A DNA stretch of 64,000 nucleotides from Cryptomeria japonica (GCF_030272615.1 NC_081413.1:557033136-557097135); one strand, 5' to 3'; numbered from the stretch's first letter, positions 12,370 through 23,570 are shown. The notes: generated by a model not told the origin, from the letters alone. Numbers and translations are program-made.

Positions 12370-13100
12370 TGAAGATGGAGGAAATGGGTATTTGAGTCAA
12401 AGATTCAAACTTGTTCCAACATCCAACAATGAAGTACCTACGAGCAACATACATGTAAAAATAAATATCTAAATTAAAACAACCATGCATGCTACAAAAA
12501 CCTACTCCATTGCACTTCTATCAACCAAGATCTTGTGTTTAAGAATGATGCTCTCATAAGAACATGCACAAGAGGCTATGGTGAATGAAGATTTGAGATG
12601 ATGAATGCAAATAATATGAAAGGTAGAGAAAGCAAAGTGCAAGATAACAAGAATGCAAGAATGCAAAACTGAACTAAATTGCTAGATGATTGAAATGATT
12701 GGGGGTTGGGTTTAAATTGATGTCATCAAGGGTGAATCCAATATCAGGACAAATGTGGGATAAAGGGTTGATGTAGAAATAAAGGGTGTTTATCCCACAT
12801 GCATTAGATGAGTGAAATGGATAGAGTGAGATAGGGTAAATAAAGGAGGTAGTGGATGTGTAGGAGATTTAAGAAAATGGATTAATAGAAGAATATATTA
12901 ACGGATTTAAATAAATTAATGGAGAATAATATTACTAAATGGATATAATATGAATACTATAATATAATGAAGAATAATGGAAAATGCATATCATAAGATA
13001 AATGGATAATAACAATATTATATAATAATGGTATGGATCCACTTAATGATTGGAAAATTAAAATAAGGACAATTTTAATGAAAATTTTTATGTGTCTACA
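12370..13100 (-). repeat. E2 5' LTR
   Basis: On the minus strand it begins TGTAGACACATAAAAATTTT at 13100 and ends CTTCA at 12370, about 731 bp. It aligns along its length with the E1 3' LTR, including the block GGTACTTCATTGTTGGATG, at roughly 65-70 percent by eye. Confidence 0.8.
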
Positions 13101-13127
13101 TTAGGTACCCATGTATGACTACAATGC
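13101..13127 (-). mobile_element. C2 Copia fragment between E2 and C1
   Basis: Only 27 bp. It contains AGGTACCCATGTAT, which matches the 3' untranslated part of C1 around 13660, and after removal of C1 it joins 19870 onward in the same alignment. It is therefore the C2 element into which both E2 and C1 inserted. Confidence 0.65.
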
Positions 13128-13579
13128 TGTAGGATTTTGCCAAGATCAAGGGCACAATGAAAAGCATAAAAGGAGAGACAATAGAATGACAAGAACAAAA
13201 CTGTATTCTCATCAATATGCAAATGATCAACTGGATTAACCAATACAATGAAAATAGGCCTGCTTATATAGGCAAGGCCATATGGATGTATGAGCACACA
13301 ATTATGACATGTGGCTCAATGAGAAACAAGGGTAGGTAAGAAATACTAGGGGTAGGTAGGAGAAATAATATAATATTCCATAAGAGGTGGATGACCCACC
13401 GAATGTGGAGTGTAACAGCAAAATAAGACCACAAAAGGTGGAATTTCTCCTACAAGCTCTATCCCTATGTGCACACTTCCCTAAGTGTCTCAAATCCAAA
13501 CTACGAAGAGATGCATTATCCTAAGTTAACTTAAGTAAAGTGTAATAATATCCAAATTGAATATTTATTTACACCAACA
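13128..13579 (-). repeat. C1 3' LTR
   Basis: 452 bp, ends TG...CA on the minus strand (TGTTGGTGTAAAT to CAAAATCCTACA). It carries 15 bp around 13160 that are absent from the other LTR. TATA-like TATATAAG on the minus strand at about 13263-13270. Confidence 0.95.
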
Positions 13580-13590
13580 CCCCCCCTTAA
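13580..13590 (-). promoter_or_regulatory. C1 polypurine tract
   Basis: Minus strand TTAAGGGGGGG immediately before the 3' LTR; start of plus-strand DNA synthesis in Copia elements. Confidence 0.85.
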
Positions 13591-13848
13591 GTGCAACTTA
13601 GGGGAATGAAGACTCAAGTCAACAATGTAAGATGGGTCCCGGCTACTAGGCCATGATAGGTACCCATGTACAATATGCAAATGCAAGCAAAACCATGCAA
13701 TGCAATCTCTCACAACTGGAGAAAGGGAGAAAACACAGTGGGAAAAAACTCCGCCCCCCAAAAAAAATGAAAAAACAAAAGACTCTCAAAGAAGAAGGAC
13801 AAAACCTCAAAGAGGAAAAAGTCCCCCCCATAAGAGAGGAAGGAGAAG

Positions 13849-15789
13849 TTAGCTAACCCCCCCTAAGGACACATCCCGCACCCCCAAGAGAGTTCGCAAT
13901 TGCTGGAACTTACTCTCGGTGAAAGGTTTGGTGAATATGTCAGCAACCTACTCCGCTGTAGGACAATACTGCAAATCAATGACCTACTCCTGAATGAGCT
14001 CTCAGATATAGTGCATATGAATCTCGATGTGTTTGGTCCGCTGGTGCTGGACCGGGTTCTTCGAGATTGCAATAGCACTCTGATTGTCGCAATGGAGAAC
14101 TGTCGGTCATGGAGTGGTGAATCCAAACTCTATGAGAATCTACTGGAGCCAAATGGTCTCAGTCGTTGCGTTAACAACGCCTCGATACTCACCCTCAGTC
14201 AAAGAGAGAGCAATAGCATGTTGCTTCTTTCTCTGCCAACAAATGGGGCCCGAACCAAGGTGAAAACTGTAACCGGAAGTAGACTTATGATCATCAAGAT
14301 CACCAGCCCAATCGGAGTCTGTGTAACCAACCAAGTGAAGTCTTGTGCCTGTTGCATACTGAATCCCATAGTGATGTGTACCCTGGATGTAATGAAGGAT
14401 GCATTTGGCGGCTTTCCAATGAAGCTCATGTGGTTCCTGCATGAAGCGGGAAACCATGCCAACTGCAAATAAAATATCAAGGCGTGTATGAGTCAAGTAG
14501 ATGAGACTACCCACAAGCTGACGATACAAAGTGGCATCAACTGGTGGAGAAGAACACTGAGCCTCAAGCTTGACTCATGAAAGAAAGGGAGTCGGGGCAG
14601 GCTTACAATCAGCCATATGAAAGCGTGCAAGTAGATCAAGAGCATACTTGGGCTGCGATAGTGTAATCCCGAAAGGTGACTGTTAAATCTCTATCCCGAG
14701 AAAGTAGTGCAAAAGACCCAAGTCAGTCATAGCAAATCTGTCATGCAAAGCAGATTTGACCGTGCTAATGATGGATGAAGTACTCCCTGTAATGATCAAG
14801 TCATCAACATAGAGCACAAGTATCAAGTGAGAGGCATCCTGTCGCAAAATGTAGACATTTAGATTGGAATGACACCTGGTGAACCCCGCGGAGAGAAGAA
14901 AGGAATCCATCTTGGCGTACCAAGCCCTGGGGGCCTGTTTAAGGCCATAGAGAGATTTCTGTAGTCTACAAACCAAGGAAGTATCCTGGATGAAACCCTG
15001 TGGCTGCTCCATATAAATCTCCTCATCAAGATCATCATGAAGAAAGGCACTCTTCACATCCATCTGATGTACAACCCAACCATGAGCTGCAGCAATAGCA
15101 AGTGTCAAATGAATGGAGTTCATCTTGGCTATGGGTGCAAAGGTCTCAGTATAGTCAACACCTGCAACCTGAGAGAAACCTTTCGCAACAAGCCGAGCCT
15201 TATACTTATCCACACTACCATCCGCTGCAAACTTGGTCAGATAGATCCACTTACATCGAACCATCTTTCTCCCCTTAGGGAGATGGACTAAATCCCATGT
15301 GTTGTTCCTCATCAAGGAACTATACTCTTCCTCCATAGCTTGGTCCCACTCAGGAACCCCTGATGCTTCCCTAAATGTCTGAGGATCAAAAGCAGTAGCA
15401 ATGAATGCATGTGGAAGATCCTGATGTTGTGATCGAGTTCTCCATGTATTTGAAGGATCCCCAACAAGAGAACTCACAGACTCAAGTGTCTGTCGAGCCC
15501 AACGAGGTCTAGGTGGAGGTGGAGAACGAGGCTCATCAACTGCAAGAAGACCCTGCGAAGGTGTAACCCTGCGAGTCGGAGTTGAAGGAATCTCATCATC
15601 TGAATCACTAACATCACTATCCACAATGGAGGAAGGTGGAGGAGGTAGAGAGGCTAAGCTAGGAGAGCTTTCCTCAAAGTGAACACTCCTCTCAATGAAC
15701 ACCTCATGTGTCTTAGGATCCATCAATCTATATGCCTTAACACCCTCAGGATATCCAACAAATATGCAAGGCCGACTCTGAGGTTCCAA
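13849..15789 (-). pseudogene. C1 reverse transcriptase and RNase H part of the polyprotein
   Basis: Copies element RNA into DNA and removes the RNA strand. Visible in order: the post-integrase segment FVGYPEGVKAYRLMDP, an acidic linker, the RT fingers with KWIYLTKFAADGSVDKYKAR, LVAKGFSQVAGVDY, the first catalytic Asp in HQMDVKSAFLHDD, the Copia active site LYVDDLIITGS, LGLLHYFLGIEI, then RNase H with YTDSDWAGD, a degenerate SLTEGEYRG, CDNQSAI and the closing VADIFTKPF. In-frame stops lie at about 14683, 14577, 14140, 14105, 14005, 13990 and 13950. All are compatible with CAG to TAG, CAA to TAA or CGA to TGA changes, and no frameshift was needed to read to the natural stop at 13849-13851. Confidence 0.92.
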
Positions 15790-16482
15790 TGCCTTGCGTT
15801 TCTATGGAGTTACGCGAGCCCATGCTGGACACCCAAAGACTCTGAAATGTCTCACAATCGGTTTCCTTCTAGCCCAAGCCTCAAAAGGAGTAATACCTTG
15901 CAAAGCTTTGTGAGGAACCTGATTCTGGATGTGTGTGGCACAACTGATAGCCTCTACCCAAAAGGCAGGATCAAGAGAACGTGCATGTATCATATAGCTA
16001 GCCATTTCTTTGAGAGTTCTATTTTTGCATTCTACAACCCCATTCTATTGTGGAGTGTATGCAACAGAATGCTAAAGATCAATCCCCTCAAATGTACAAA
16101 AATCCTCAAGTCTTTTGTTCACATATTTCCTTCCATTATCTGTGCGAAGAATTTTGACCACTTTCCCTGATTGCTTCTCCACACGAGTCTTGAAGTCCTG
16201 AAATCTGTCAAATACTTCACTCTTATGAATGAGAAAGTAGACCCAAGTGAAGTGGGAGTAGTCATCAATGAGGGTGAGGACATAGCGGGCCTTGCTAAAT
16301 GAAGGTGCTAGAAATGGACCTGCTACATCGTTGTGAACAAGTTGAAGAACTTCCAAAGCTCTCCAAGCTTTCCCCTTATCAAACTTCTCCTCAGGATGCT
16401 TGCCCATGGAACAACCTGAACATACACCCTCTGAAAAACTAATTCAAGGTAGACCTATGACCATGTCTTTAGTGCTGAGCTG
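15790..16482 (-). pseudogene. C1 integrase part of the polyprotein
   Basis: Inserts element DNA into the genome. Same frame as gag and RT. The zinc-binding HHCC module spans the gag/integrase junction: LWHERFGHLN upstream, then CSGC. The core shows HNDVAGPF (first Asp), LTLIDDYSHFTWVYFL, ILRTDNGRKYVN (second Asp) and NGVVECKNRTL (catalytic Glu; the usual Arg after it is Cys). The C-terminal part has VFGCPAWARV. Stops at about 16483, 16444, 16070, 16049 and 15802 break the frame. Domain order and spacing are normal for Copia. Confidence 0.9.
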
Positions 16483-17919
16483 CTAAAGATAGTGGTAGTT
16501 GAGGTGACCAAACCGCTCATGCCATAGCTTACTTTCTGAATTTGAATGAGTAAGCAAGGCCCTAGAAGGTGAACTTGGCACAAAGTGGGAGAATGAATAA
16601 AGCCTTGAGTTGTCATTGACTTGTCCCACTGCTACCAAGGCATCATCATCAAGTTCCTTTACCACAACTGAATCTGGTGTAAACTCAACCTTTTTCCCAT
16701 TCCCATAGTGAGTGATTTGGTAGATAGAGAGAAGGTTAGTAGACAAGTTAGGAACATAGAGAACATTCTCAAATGTTCCATCATCCATGTCAACTGAACC
16801 TTTCCCTTCAACCTCTACTTGTGTATCATCACCTATGTAAATGTGAGGTACCTTAGATGTTTCCAATGAAGAAAACTGCTCCTTTGTAGAACCCATGTGA
16901 TATGAGGCACCCGAGTCAAGTATCCATTGCTGTGAAGAACCTATTGTAGCCACAAATGCTTGCCCTTTTCCCTTAGACTGTGAGGAAGAGGAAGGAGATG
17001 AATCCTTCTTTGTGTAGGCAGATGGCAAGTTGATGTTGTTTTTCTTAAGAAGATTAGTTAACTCATCAACTTGCTTTGCATGGCATCGATGCTCATCATG
17101 ACCATACTTCTTGCAATATGCACAAGTTGGTTTATCCTTCTTAGATGGTGTCCCCTTCTTGGAAGAGGATGAAAAATCGCCTTGTGATGGAGAGGATGAG
17201 TGTCCTTTTTTCTGATGTGGCTTAGACTTGGATTTCTTCTTCTTCTTGTTGGAATCTTTGGCTTGACTTCCTTGATTCCCTTGATTAGCCACCAAAGCCT
17301 TGGACTTTGAAGACTTGAGAAGTCCCATGTTCAACAACTTAGATTGTTCCAATATTAACATTTCTGTGAAAGCATCAAATGAAGGTATAACATAGGAACT
17401 CCCCACTGTCAAACGATGAGTTTGGAAGCTAGACACAAATGCTGCATATTCTGGTGCAAGCTTGTCCAACAAGTTGAATATCAACTGAGCATCCTTTTTG
17501 TCAGTTCCACAATCCTTAAGTTTTGCTCTTAGCTCATTTGCTTTGGTGACATAATCTTGGATTGTATCAAAACTCTTGGGATCCAAGTTGGTGAGCTCAT
17601 TGTCAATCTTATAACCTCTGATTTCATCAACTTGACCATACAATTTCTGAAACATATCCCAAGCCTCCTTGATTGTTGTACACTTTTCAATGTGAAAAAT
17701 GAGGTCATCTGATACATACTTGCGCAAAGTTCCAAGAGCCATGCAATTCTTAGTCAGCCATTCTAATTGAGCATTAGGATCAGCTTTAGGATCAGGTGGT
17801 GTTGCTATTGTTCCATCTATGTAATGCGTGAGACCCTTTTCCATTAATTTACTCCATACTTTAATTTTCCATGATGCATAATTATGTGGAGTTAAAGGTG
17901 GAAATTTATGAGGACTCAT
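16483..17919 (-). CDS. C1 gag and aspartic protease, open segment of a broken polyprotein
   Basis: The frame is open from ATG at 17919 (MSPHKFPPLTPHNYASWK) to a stop at 16483. An in-frame ATG at 17982 is less likely to be the start because the Copia gag fold begins with the NYASWK segment. The protein has the Copia gag domain (about residues 10-200), a Lys/Ser-rich linker, a CCHC knuckle CAYCKKYGHDEHRC (residues 266-279), the protease site WILDSGASYHM (Asp at about residue 335), and the start of the gag-pre-integrase domain with LWHERFGHLN. It forms the particle and processes the polyprotein. The downstream enzymes cannot be translated as read because of the stops. Confidence 0.9.
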   Translation of the reverse strand: MSPHKFPPLTPHNYASWKIKVWSKLMEKGLTHYIDGTIATPPDPKADPNAQLEWLTKNCMALGTLRKYVSDDLIFHIEKCTTIKEAWDMFQKLYGQVDEIRGYKIDNELTNLDPKSFDTIQDYVTKANELRAKLKDCGTDKKDAQLIFNLLDKLAPEYAAFVSSFQTHRLTVGSSYVIPSFDAFTEMLILEQSKLLNMGLLKSSKSKALVANQGNQGSQAKDSNKKKKKSKSKPHQKKGHSSSPSQGDFSSSSKKGTPSKKDKPTCAYCKKYGHDEHRCHAKQVDELTNLLKKNNINLPSAYTKKDSSPSSSSQSKGKGQAFVATIGSSQQWILDSGASYHMGSTKEQFSSLETSKVPHIYIGDDTQVEVEGKGSVDMDDGTFENVLYVPNLSTNLLSIYQITHYGNGKKVEFTPDSVVVKELDDDALVAVGQVNDNSRLYSFSHFVPSSPSRALLTHSNSESKLWHERFGHLNYHYL

Positions 17920-19414
17920 TGCAATGAAAATGAAAGAGCAAAAAGAGAGGCACAATCGCACAAGACACCCCCCCAAATTCACTCAATCAAAGAACCCCCC
18001 CCCCCCAAAAAAAAGTGATGATTTGGCACTTTATACTTAGTGCGTATACAATGGGCCACTTGCAAAAAATGGCAAAGTGGAATTTTGATTACAATTTTAC
18101 AACTGCCTCAATAAGGCCAAAAGAGACTCAAACTGATAATGCAAGAGATCTAAACTAAGATCCAAGCACTTTACAAGTACCTAATAGGCCAAATAAGACC
18201 AATATCTGAAAGTATAATATTCACTCAAAATCTCTGAAATCTGATCATAGATTATGAAAGTAGACAAAAGAAAATGCAGTTTCAAAAAAAATGGCACCTG
18301 AAAAGGAGGTTGTATGAGCTCAAACGAGGCCTTTGAAGTTGCAGAATTGAGGATTGGACAGGTACAGCTAAGAGAATACAAAAATTCTAAAAAAATTGTG
18401 CACCAAAATCAGAAAATAACCACACCACTACGAAGATCACGAAATTTTAGCCCATTTCAAAAAAAATTGCACCCAAAAAGGAGCAAAAATGAGCAAGATA
18501 TGGCCTTTCAAAGTTGGACTGCAAAACTGAAAAGCTCAATGGAGAGGGGGTTAAAAAATTTCAAAAGTATGCTGATGTGGCATTGATGTCAGCAATTTAT
18601 GAGCTTAAATTTGACGGTTGTATGACCGTCATGAAAACTTCACCTCCCTGCTAACTAGGCATCCATACTGTATGGACTGCTGACAGGGCGCAGTGACTGG
18701 GCAGTTGACTGGGCGTACGAACTGCTGACATGGCGATCTGCGTCGGCTCTGCATGGTGAGTGATGTGGCAGCTAACTGGGCTGTGTGTGTGCCATGTGGT
18801 GAGGTTTGGGCAGCTGACTGGGCTGCCTGTGTGCCGCGTGGCGGGGTCTGGGCAGCTAACTGGGCTGCGTGTGTGCCGCGTGGCAGTGTCTCGGCAGCTG
18901 ACTGGGCTCCGCGTGGCGGGGACTTGGCAACCTGAGACTTGGTGTCGGCAGTGAGTTTGCTGCTGGAGGTCAGGTGCCAGCGGTAGGCTGGAGGCGCAGC
19001 GGTCGGCGGCAGCGGGAGACTTGGGCGGCCGGCGGGAGTTTGGGCGGCCGACAGGAGGTGCAGGGCGGCGGCGGTGGCGGGAGGTGCACAGAGGCGGCGG
19101 CGGCGGGAGGTACACGGCCGCGGTGGCGGTGGGAGGTACTGCAGGGTACGGGGGGGTCTGCGGACCCCCAAAAAAATATTTTTTTTGATTTTTTGAATTT
19201 TTTCCAATTTTTTTTTTTCTTTTTTTTTTCGAAAAATAATTTTAAAAAAATTCTCACCAAAATAGGTCGACTTTATAGTCGAAATTCATGGAAATGGCCT
19301 CCCGGATTCAACGGTGATGTCCAAATTTCTATATGATGCCCCCAAAAAATGAAGATCCCTAAATCCGAAAATTGAAACCTTTCACGATGTCTCCAAAAAC
19401 CAATCAATGAAGCC
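17920..19414 (-). other. C1 5' leader
   Basis: About 1.5 kb between primer site and gag start. It contains a C-run at 17996-18006, two related segments near 18285 and 18457 sharing TTTCAAAAAAAA and TGGCCTTT-like blocks, a 42-bp GC-rich repeat (18769-18927), a GGC-rich stretch at 19000-19160 and T/A homopolymers at 19175-19250. Short ORFs in the GC-rich part have no family motifs and I do not call genes. Confidence 0.75.
18769..18927. repeat. 42-bp GC-rich tandem repeat in the C1 leader, about four copies
   Basis: Units beginning CAGCT[GA]ACTGGGCT occur at about 18769, 18811, 18853 and 18895, each followed by GTGTGTGCC and GTGGCGGG-like sequence. The fourth copy is shortened. Confidence 0.9.
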
Positions 19415-19432
19415 AACCTGGCTCTGATACCA
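19415..19432 (-). promoter_or_regulatory. C1 primer binding site (initiator tRNA-Met)
   Basis: Minus strand TGGTATCAGAGCCAGG directly inside the 5' LTR. This sequence is complementary to the 3' end of plant initiator tRNA-Met, the standard Copia primer. Confidence 0.95.
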
Positions 19433-19869
19433 TGTAGGATTTTGCCAAGATCAAGGGCACAATGAAAAGCATAGAATGACAAGAACAAAACTGTATTCTC
19501 ATCAATATGCAAATGATCAACTGGATTAACCAATACAATGAAAATAGGCCTGCTTATATAGGCAAGGCCATATGGATGTATGAGCACACAATTATGACAT
19601 GTGGCTCAATGAGAAACAAGGGTAGGTAAGAAATACTAGGGGTAGGTAGGAGAAATAATATAATATTCCACAAGAGGTGGATGACCCACCGAATGTGGAG
19701 TGTAACAGCAAAATAAGACCACAAAAGGTGGAATTTCTCCTACAAGCTCTATCCCTATGTGCACACTTCCCTGAGTGTCTCAAATCCAAACTATGAAGAG
19801 ATGCATTATCCTAAGTTAACTTATGTAAAGTGTAATAATATCCAAAATGAATATTTATTTACACCAACA
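19433..19869 (-). repeat. C1 5' LTR with TATA box
   Basis: 437 bp, TG...CA. Differs from the other LTR by about five base changes and lacks 15 bp. A TATATAAG on the minus strand at 19553-19560 is the likely core promoter of the element. Confidence 0.95.
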
Positions 19870-21695
19870 AATGCAATGAAATGCAAATCTCTCACAATTG
19901 GAGAAAAGGAGAAAAACCCCATGGGAGAAAAATCCTCTCCAAAAGAGGGAAAAAACAAATGATTAAAAATAAAAAGTGAAAGAAAGGAGGACTCCTAAGA
20001 CCCCCCAAGGACTACTTCCTTCACCCCTTACATCAATCGCAACAAAGTATAGCAAGGAGATGTCAAAGGTTTAGTGAAGATGTTTGTAACCTACTGCTCT
20101 GTAGGCAAATACTCCAAGGAAATAACACCATCCTAAAAGACCTATTGAATCAAGTTTGTGTAGATCTCAATGTGCTTAGTGCATTGATGCTCCACTACGT
20201 TGCAATAAATATGTATAACACTCTGATTATCACACCAAAGAGTTGTGAGATGCTCAGTAGGAAAGCCAAACTTGACCATCATCTATCGAAGCCAAAGAAC
20301 CTCTTGACTAGCCAAGACTACTCCTCGATACACAATCTCAATTGATAGTGCAATAACAGTTTGCTTCTTGTAAGAACAATAACCAAAAAAAAGACAAAAT
20401 ATAAAGCCAGAAGTAGACTTTCAATCATCAAAATCACCAACCCAATTTGAGTTAGTGAAGCCCACAATCTCTGTACAACCTAATGTATAGTGAAAGCCAA
20501 ACTATGTAGTTCCTTGAATGTACCTTGATATCACCTTGGATGCCTCACAATGACTCTCATGAGGATCTTGAGAGAAATGAGGAACAAGACCAATTGCAAA
20601 GGAAATATCAGGATGACTATGATTCAAGTATAAAAGATTGCCAACAAATTGTCGATACAAGGTACCATCAACTAACAGAGTAGTCCAACTGGTAGATAAC
20701 ACAACACCTAGCTAAAAAGGAGTAGGTGTTGGCTTACAATCAACCATCCCAAATATATGAAGTAAATCAAGAGCATACTTCTCTCAAAAAATAGAAAAAC
20801 CAATAGAAGACTAATGGACCTTGAGACAAAGGAAGTAATCTAAGAGACCAAGGTCAGTCATATCAAAATGCTCCATCAAAGTTTGTTGAGTATCCTCAAT
20901 CATGGTACAAGATCTCCTTGTGAGAACCAAGACATTCACATAGAGAAAAAGAATGAGAAGATCCCTCATGATGACTTTGAATGTAAATTGTATGATCAGA
21001 GTGACATCTACTAAATCTAAAAGCAAGCAAAAAATTGTTCATCTTCATATACCAAGCTTGAGGAGCCTACTTAAAACCATACAATGAACATTGTAGCCTA
21101 CAAACAAGTGAAGAATCTTGCAAAAATATTGGTGGTTGCTCCATATAGATCTCTACCATCTGATACACAAACCAATTTTAAGATACAACAATGGAAAGTA
21201 CAAGACCAATGGAATCCATCTTGGCTACAGGAGCAAAGGTCTTAGAATAGTTAATACACTCAACCTGAGAAAATCCCTTAGCCACTAGACAAACCTTATG
21301 TTTATTAATAGAACCATCAGCTGCAAAATCGGTATGATACACCCACTTGCATCAAACAAACTTTCTTCTCTTAAGAAAGGGAACCAAGTCCCAAGTATGA
21401 TTCTCCATCAAAGAAGAATAGTACTTTATCATAACAATATCCTATTTTGAAACACCTAAAGTGCTGAAAATTTTTTGACGATTAGTAGAAACTGCATGAC
21501 TCAAAAGAATGATACCTAAAATGTGGGAATGAGTGCAACATGTAAAATTGGAATCATCGACAGAGGACCAACATTCTCAAGAATTGTAGAAGCCCATAAA
21601 GTTCAAATGGGTGCATGTGGAGGAGAAGCAGAAGATAGAGTATTATCAACAACTAGATCAATTCCTTCATCTGAAACATCAACATTAGGAACAAT
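19870..21695 (-). pseudogene. C2 Copia reverse transcriptase / RNase H, heavily decayed
   Basis: Minus-strand translation in shifting frames gives the Copia order: CKWVYHTDFAADGSINK (near 21320), VAKGFSQV, QAWYMKMNNFLL (near 21040), DLGLLDYFL (20840), YRQFVGNLLYLNHSHPDISFA (20620), an RNase H remnant with CDNQSVI (20230), and the closing IFTKPL (20060). The catalytic YxDD region is destroyed (about 20950). Many stops and frameshifts mark it as old. The 19870-19960 end joins 13101-13127 once C1 is removed. To the right, the linker between integrase and RT is interrupted at 21695 by S1 and continues at 32058. Confidence 0.88.
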
Positions 21696-22429
21696 TGTTG
21701 GTATTATTGCCATTGATGTCACGATGTAAAATGGTTGCAGAGAAGCAAGTAGATGTCAAGGGGTGTCCAGAGGTTGTAGGTCATTGAGAAGCAAATAACA
21801 GTCACACATCGCGTTATGATGCAGAGGTTTCGACCAAATTCATCATCGAGGTTTCGGCCAATTCCATCATCTTCACATGTCGGTCATGTCAGCAACAATC
21901 ACTGAGTCAATCTCCATGTGGCAGAAGTTATTTGGCTCATGTGTATTCATGGGCTCTGTGTTGTGTTCATGAGCAGGGAAGAGACCATGTGGGATAACTT
22001 ATGTTTGATGAACAAGGCGGTCCCTCTTATCCTGAGGTGTGGAAAAAGTCATGTGCTTGTCACGTGGGATAACGCTTGTGAAGTGCACATGATGTATCTT
22101 CTTATCCTGTAGTATGTTGGACGAGTGTTGAAGACCCTGTAGGATTTAACACTTAAGAGGAGAAAATAGTGTTATATCTTATCCCGCGTTTGCATAAGTG
22201 ACTAACAAGACGCACGCGAGATAAGAAACTAAAGGGAAGATTGCAGATTCCCTTATCCCACACATGTTGAGATCGCTTGAAGATGCTTATCCCGCATGAG
22301 ACAAATGGTTATGCAGTGGTCCCATGGGACAAGGAAAAACAAAGGCAAAAGAGAGAAACCTTATCCCACACAAAGTAAGAGGCTACACTAGGTTCTTGCG
22401 GGATAACAAAAGTGAAGGCGCCTCCTTAG
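21696..22429 (+). repeat. S1 long solo LTR, left part
   Basis: Starts TGTTGGTATTATTGCC after ACAAT (21691-21695) in the C2 coding region; the other side of the break is 32057 followed by ACAAC. It is split by T1, whose CTTAG duplication lies at 22425-22429. It has no ORF with motifs and carries a dense array of CTTATCCCGC/GCGGGATAAG motifs. Without T1 the LTR is about 2.5 kb. No second LTR copy or internal domain is seen, so solo LTR is the simplest reading. Confidence 0.65.
21985..22410. promoter_or_regulatory. Array of GATAAG-containing motifs in S1 (continues at 30336-30535)
   Basis: Copies of CTTATCC[CT][GA] or its complement occur near 21990, 22025, 22064, 22101, 22178, 22216, 22252, 22286, 22360 and 22399, and again near 30336, 30372, 30410, 30437, 30474 and 30523. 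GGATAAG is the core of the plant I-box, and a G-box CACGTG overlaps one copy at 22061-22066. A role as LTR enhancer is inferred, not shown. Confidence 0.5.
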
Positions 22430-23569
22430 TGTTGGCATTTTTTATGATTGATGTTGTGATTGTCATTGATGGACACACACTTGATTTGAGATCACTTTTT
22501 GTATGTATGAGTTAAAGCTCAATCGGTATTTGTTCCAACCAGTATGATGTATTATAGTCTTTAGACTATCGGTGTTTTGCAGAAAGTGTTTACCAGTCTC
22601 AAGTGGCATGAAGACCCCAAGCTGTTCGAGGATCTCAAGTGGTACGAAGGAACGAAGTGGCACAACTCATTTTTCCCAGTCTTCATTTTGTCAAACCGGC
22701 AACCGGTATTTTTCTTAAACCAATATTTTGTTTGAACTGGTAATACTCTGTGATGAGTTACCATCCACCGATTGTTTGGCGGTGCATTTGTGTCGAGTTA
22801 CCAAAAGTGTCCAGATGCATTAAACCTAGGAAATTGTATTGTAATCCTATTGGACTGACATGAAATCAGATTCCTTGATAAGGACATCATGTCTAGGGTT
22901 TTAGGTTGTTGCTAGGGTTTAAGGTGGTTGATGAGTTTTTTTGTAAGTGTGATTATAGAAGAAAAGTTCAGGTCTGTGAGAGAAGGTAGAGTGTGAATGT
23001 GTTGAAGACTGAAGTAATGCTGGAATGCATTAGGAATGAGCTATCAAGGATCTAACCAAGCAATTTGTGCTATTTGCTAGATCACTCACTTGTTGATTAC
23101 TCACATCTTCGACAAGTCTAAAGCCCTTAACCGGGTAGGCCCAAAAAGCCTTTTGTAAATCCTCTAACAAGGTGGTTCACATCTGTGGATCTAAAATCCT
23201 CTAGCAAGGTATTCTTTAATCAGACTTATCTCCTAATAGAGATTGAGATTCCTAACAGGATCTGTTCTGGTAAAGAACATTGTATGACCTTAACCGATCT
23301 GACCTTAACTGGTCTAGTTCCTATTCTACAGATAGTTACTTGTGAGTTTCATCTCACCGTGGTTTTTCCCATTTGGGTTTCCACGTCGAAATCTCTTGTG
23401 TTATGGTGTTTTTTCTTCTGTGGGTGAATGCATTATTTGCTATTTGGTTTGCATGTGTGCTAACCGATTTATTTGCTAAACTATTTTACCTATTTACTGC
23501 TAGACTAGTAAAGTGTTTAAGTACAGTAATTTTTGGCATACTAATTCACCCCCCTCTTAGTATTCATCA
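22430..23569 (+). repeat. T1 5' LTR
   Basis: TGTTGGCATTTT ... TATTCATCA. It contains the block GTGGTTTTTCCCATTTGGG at about 23359 that is shared with other LTR families in the window. Confidence 0.92.
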
Positions 23570-23570
23570 A

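Larger units (their letters stand above)
13128..19869 (-). mobile_element. C1 Copia retrotransposon, full length
   Basis: Both LTRs (13128-13579 and 19433-19869), the initiator tRNA-Met primer site, the polypurine tract and a 5-bp duplication AATGC (13123-13127 and 19870-19874) are present. Gene order on the minus strand is gag, protease, integrase, reverse transcriptase, RNase H, which defines Ty1/Copia. All domains are in a single reading frame from 17919 to 13849, but twelve in-frame stops make it non-functional as read. The LTRs differ by about five substitutions and one 15-bp indel, so the insertion is comparatively young. Confidence 0.95.

Noticed and set aside
13900-14472. Plus-strand 190-codon ORF
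   Set aside because: Antisense of the C1 RNase H region, whose minus-strand motifs are unambiguous.
18629-19260. Pro/Ala-rich ORFs on the minus strand near the C1 5' LTR
   Set aside because: They come from the GC-rich leader repeats; the gag start is further downstream and no known protein is matched.
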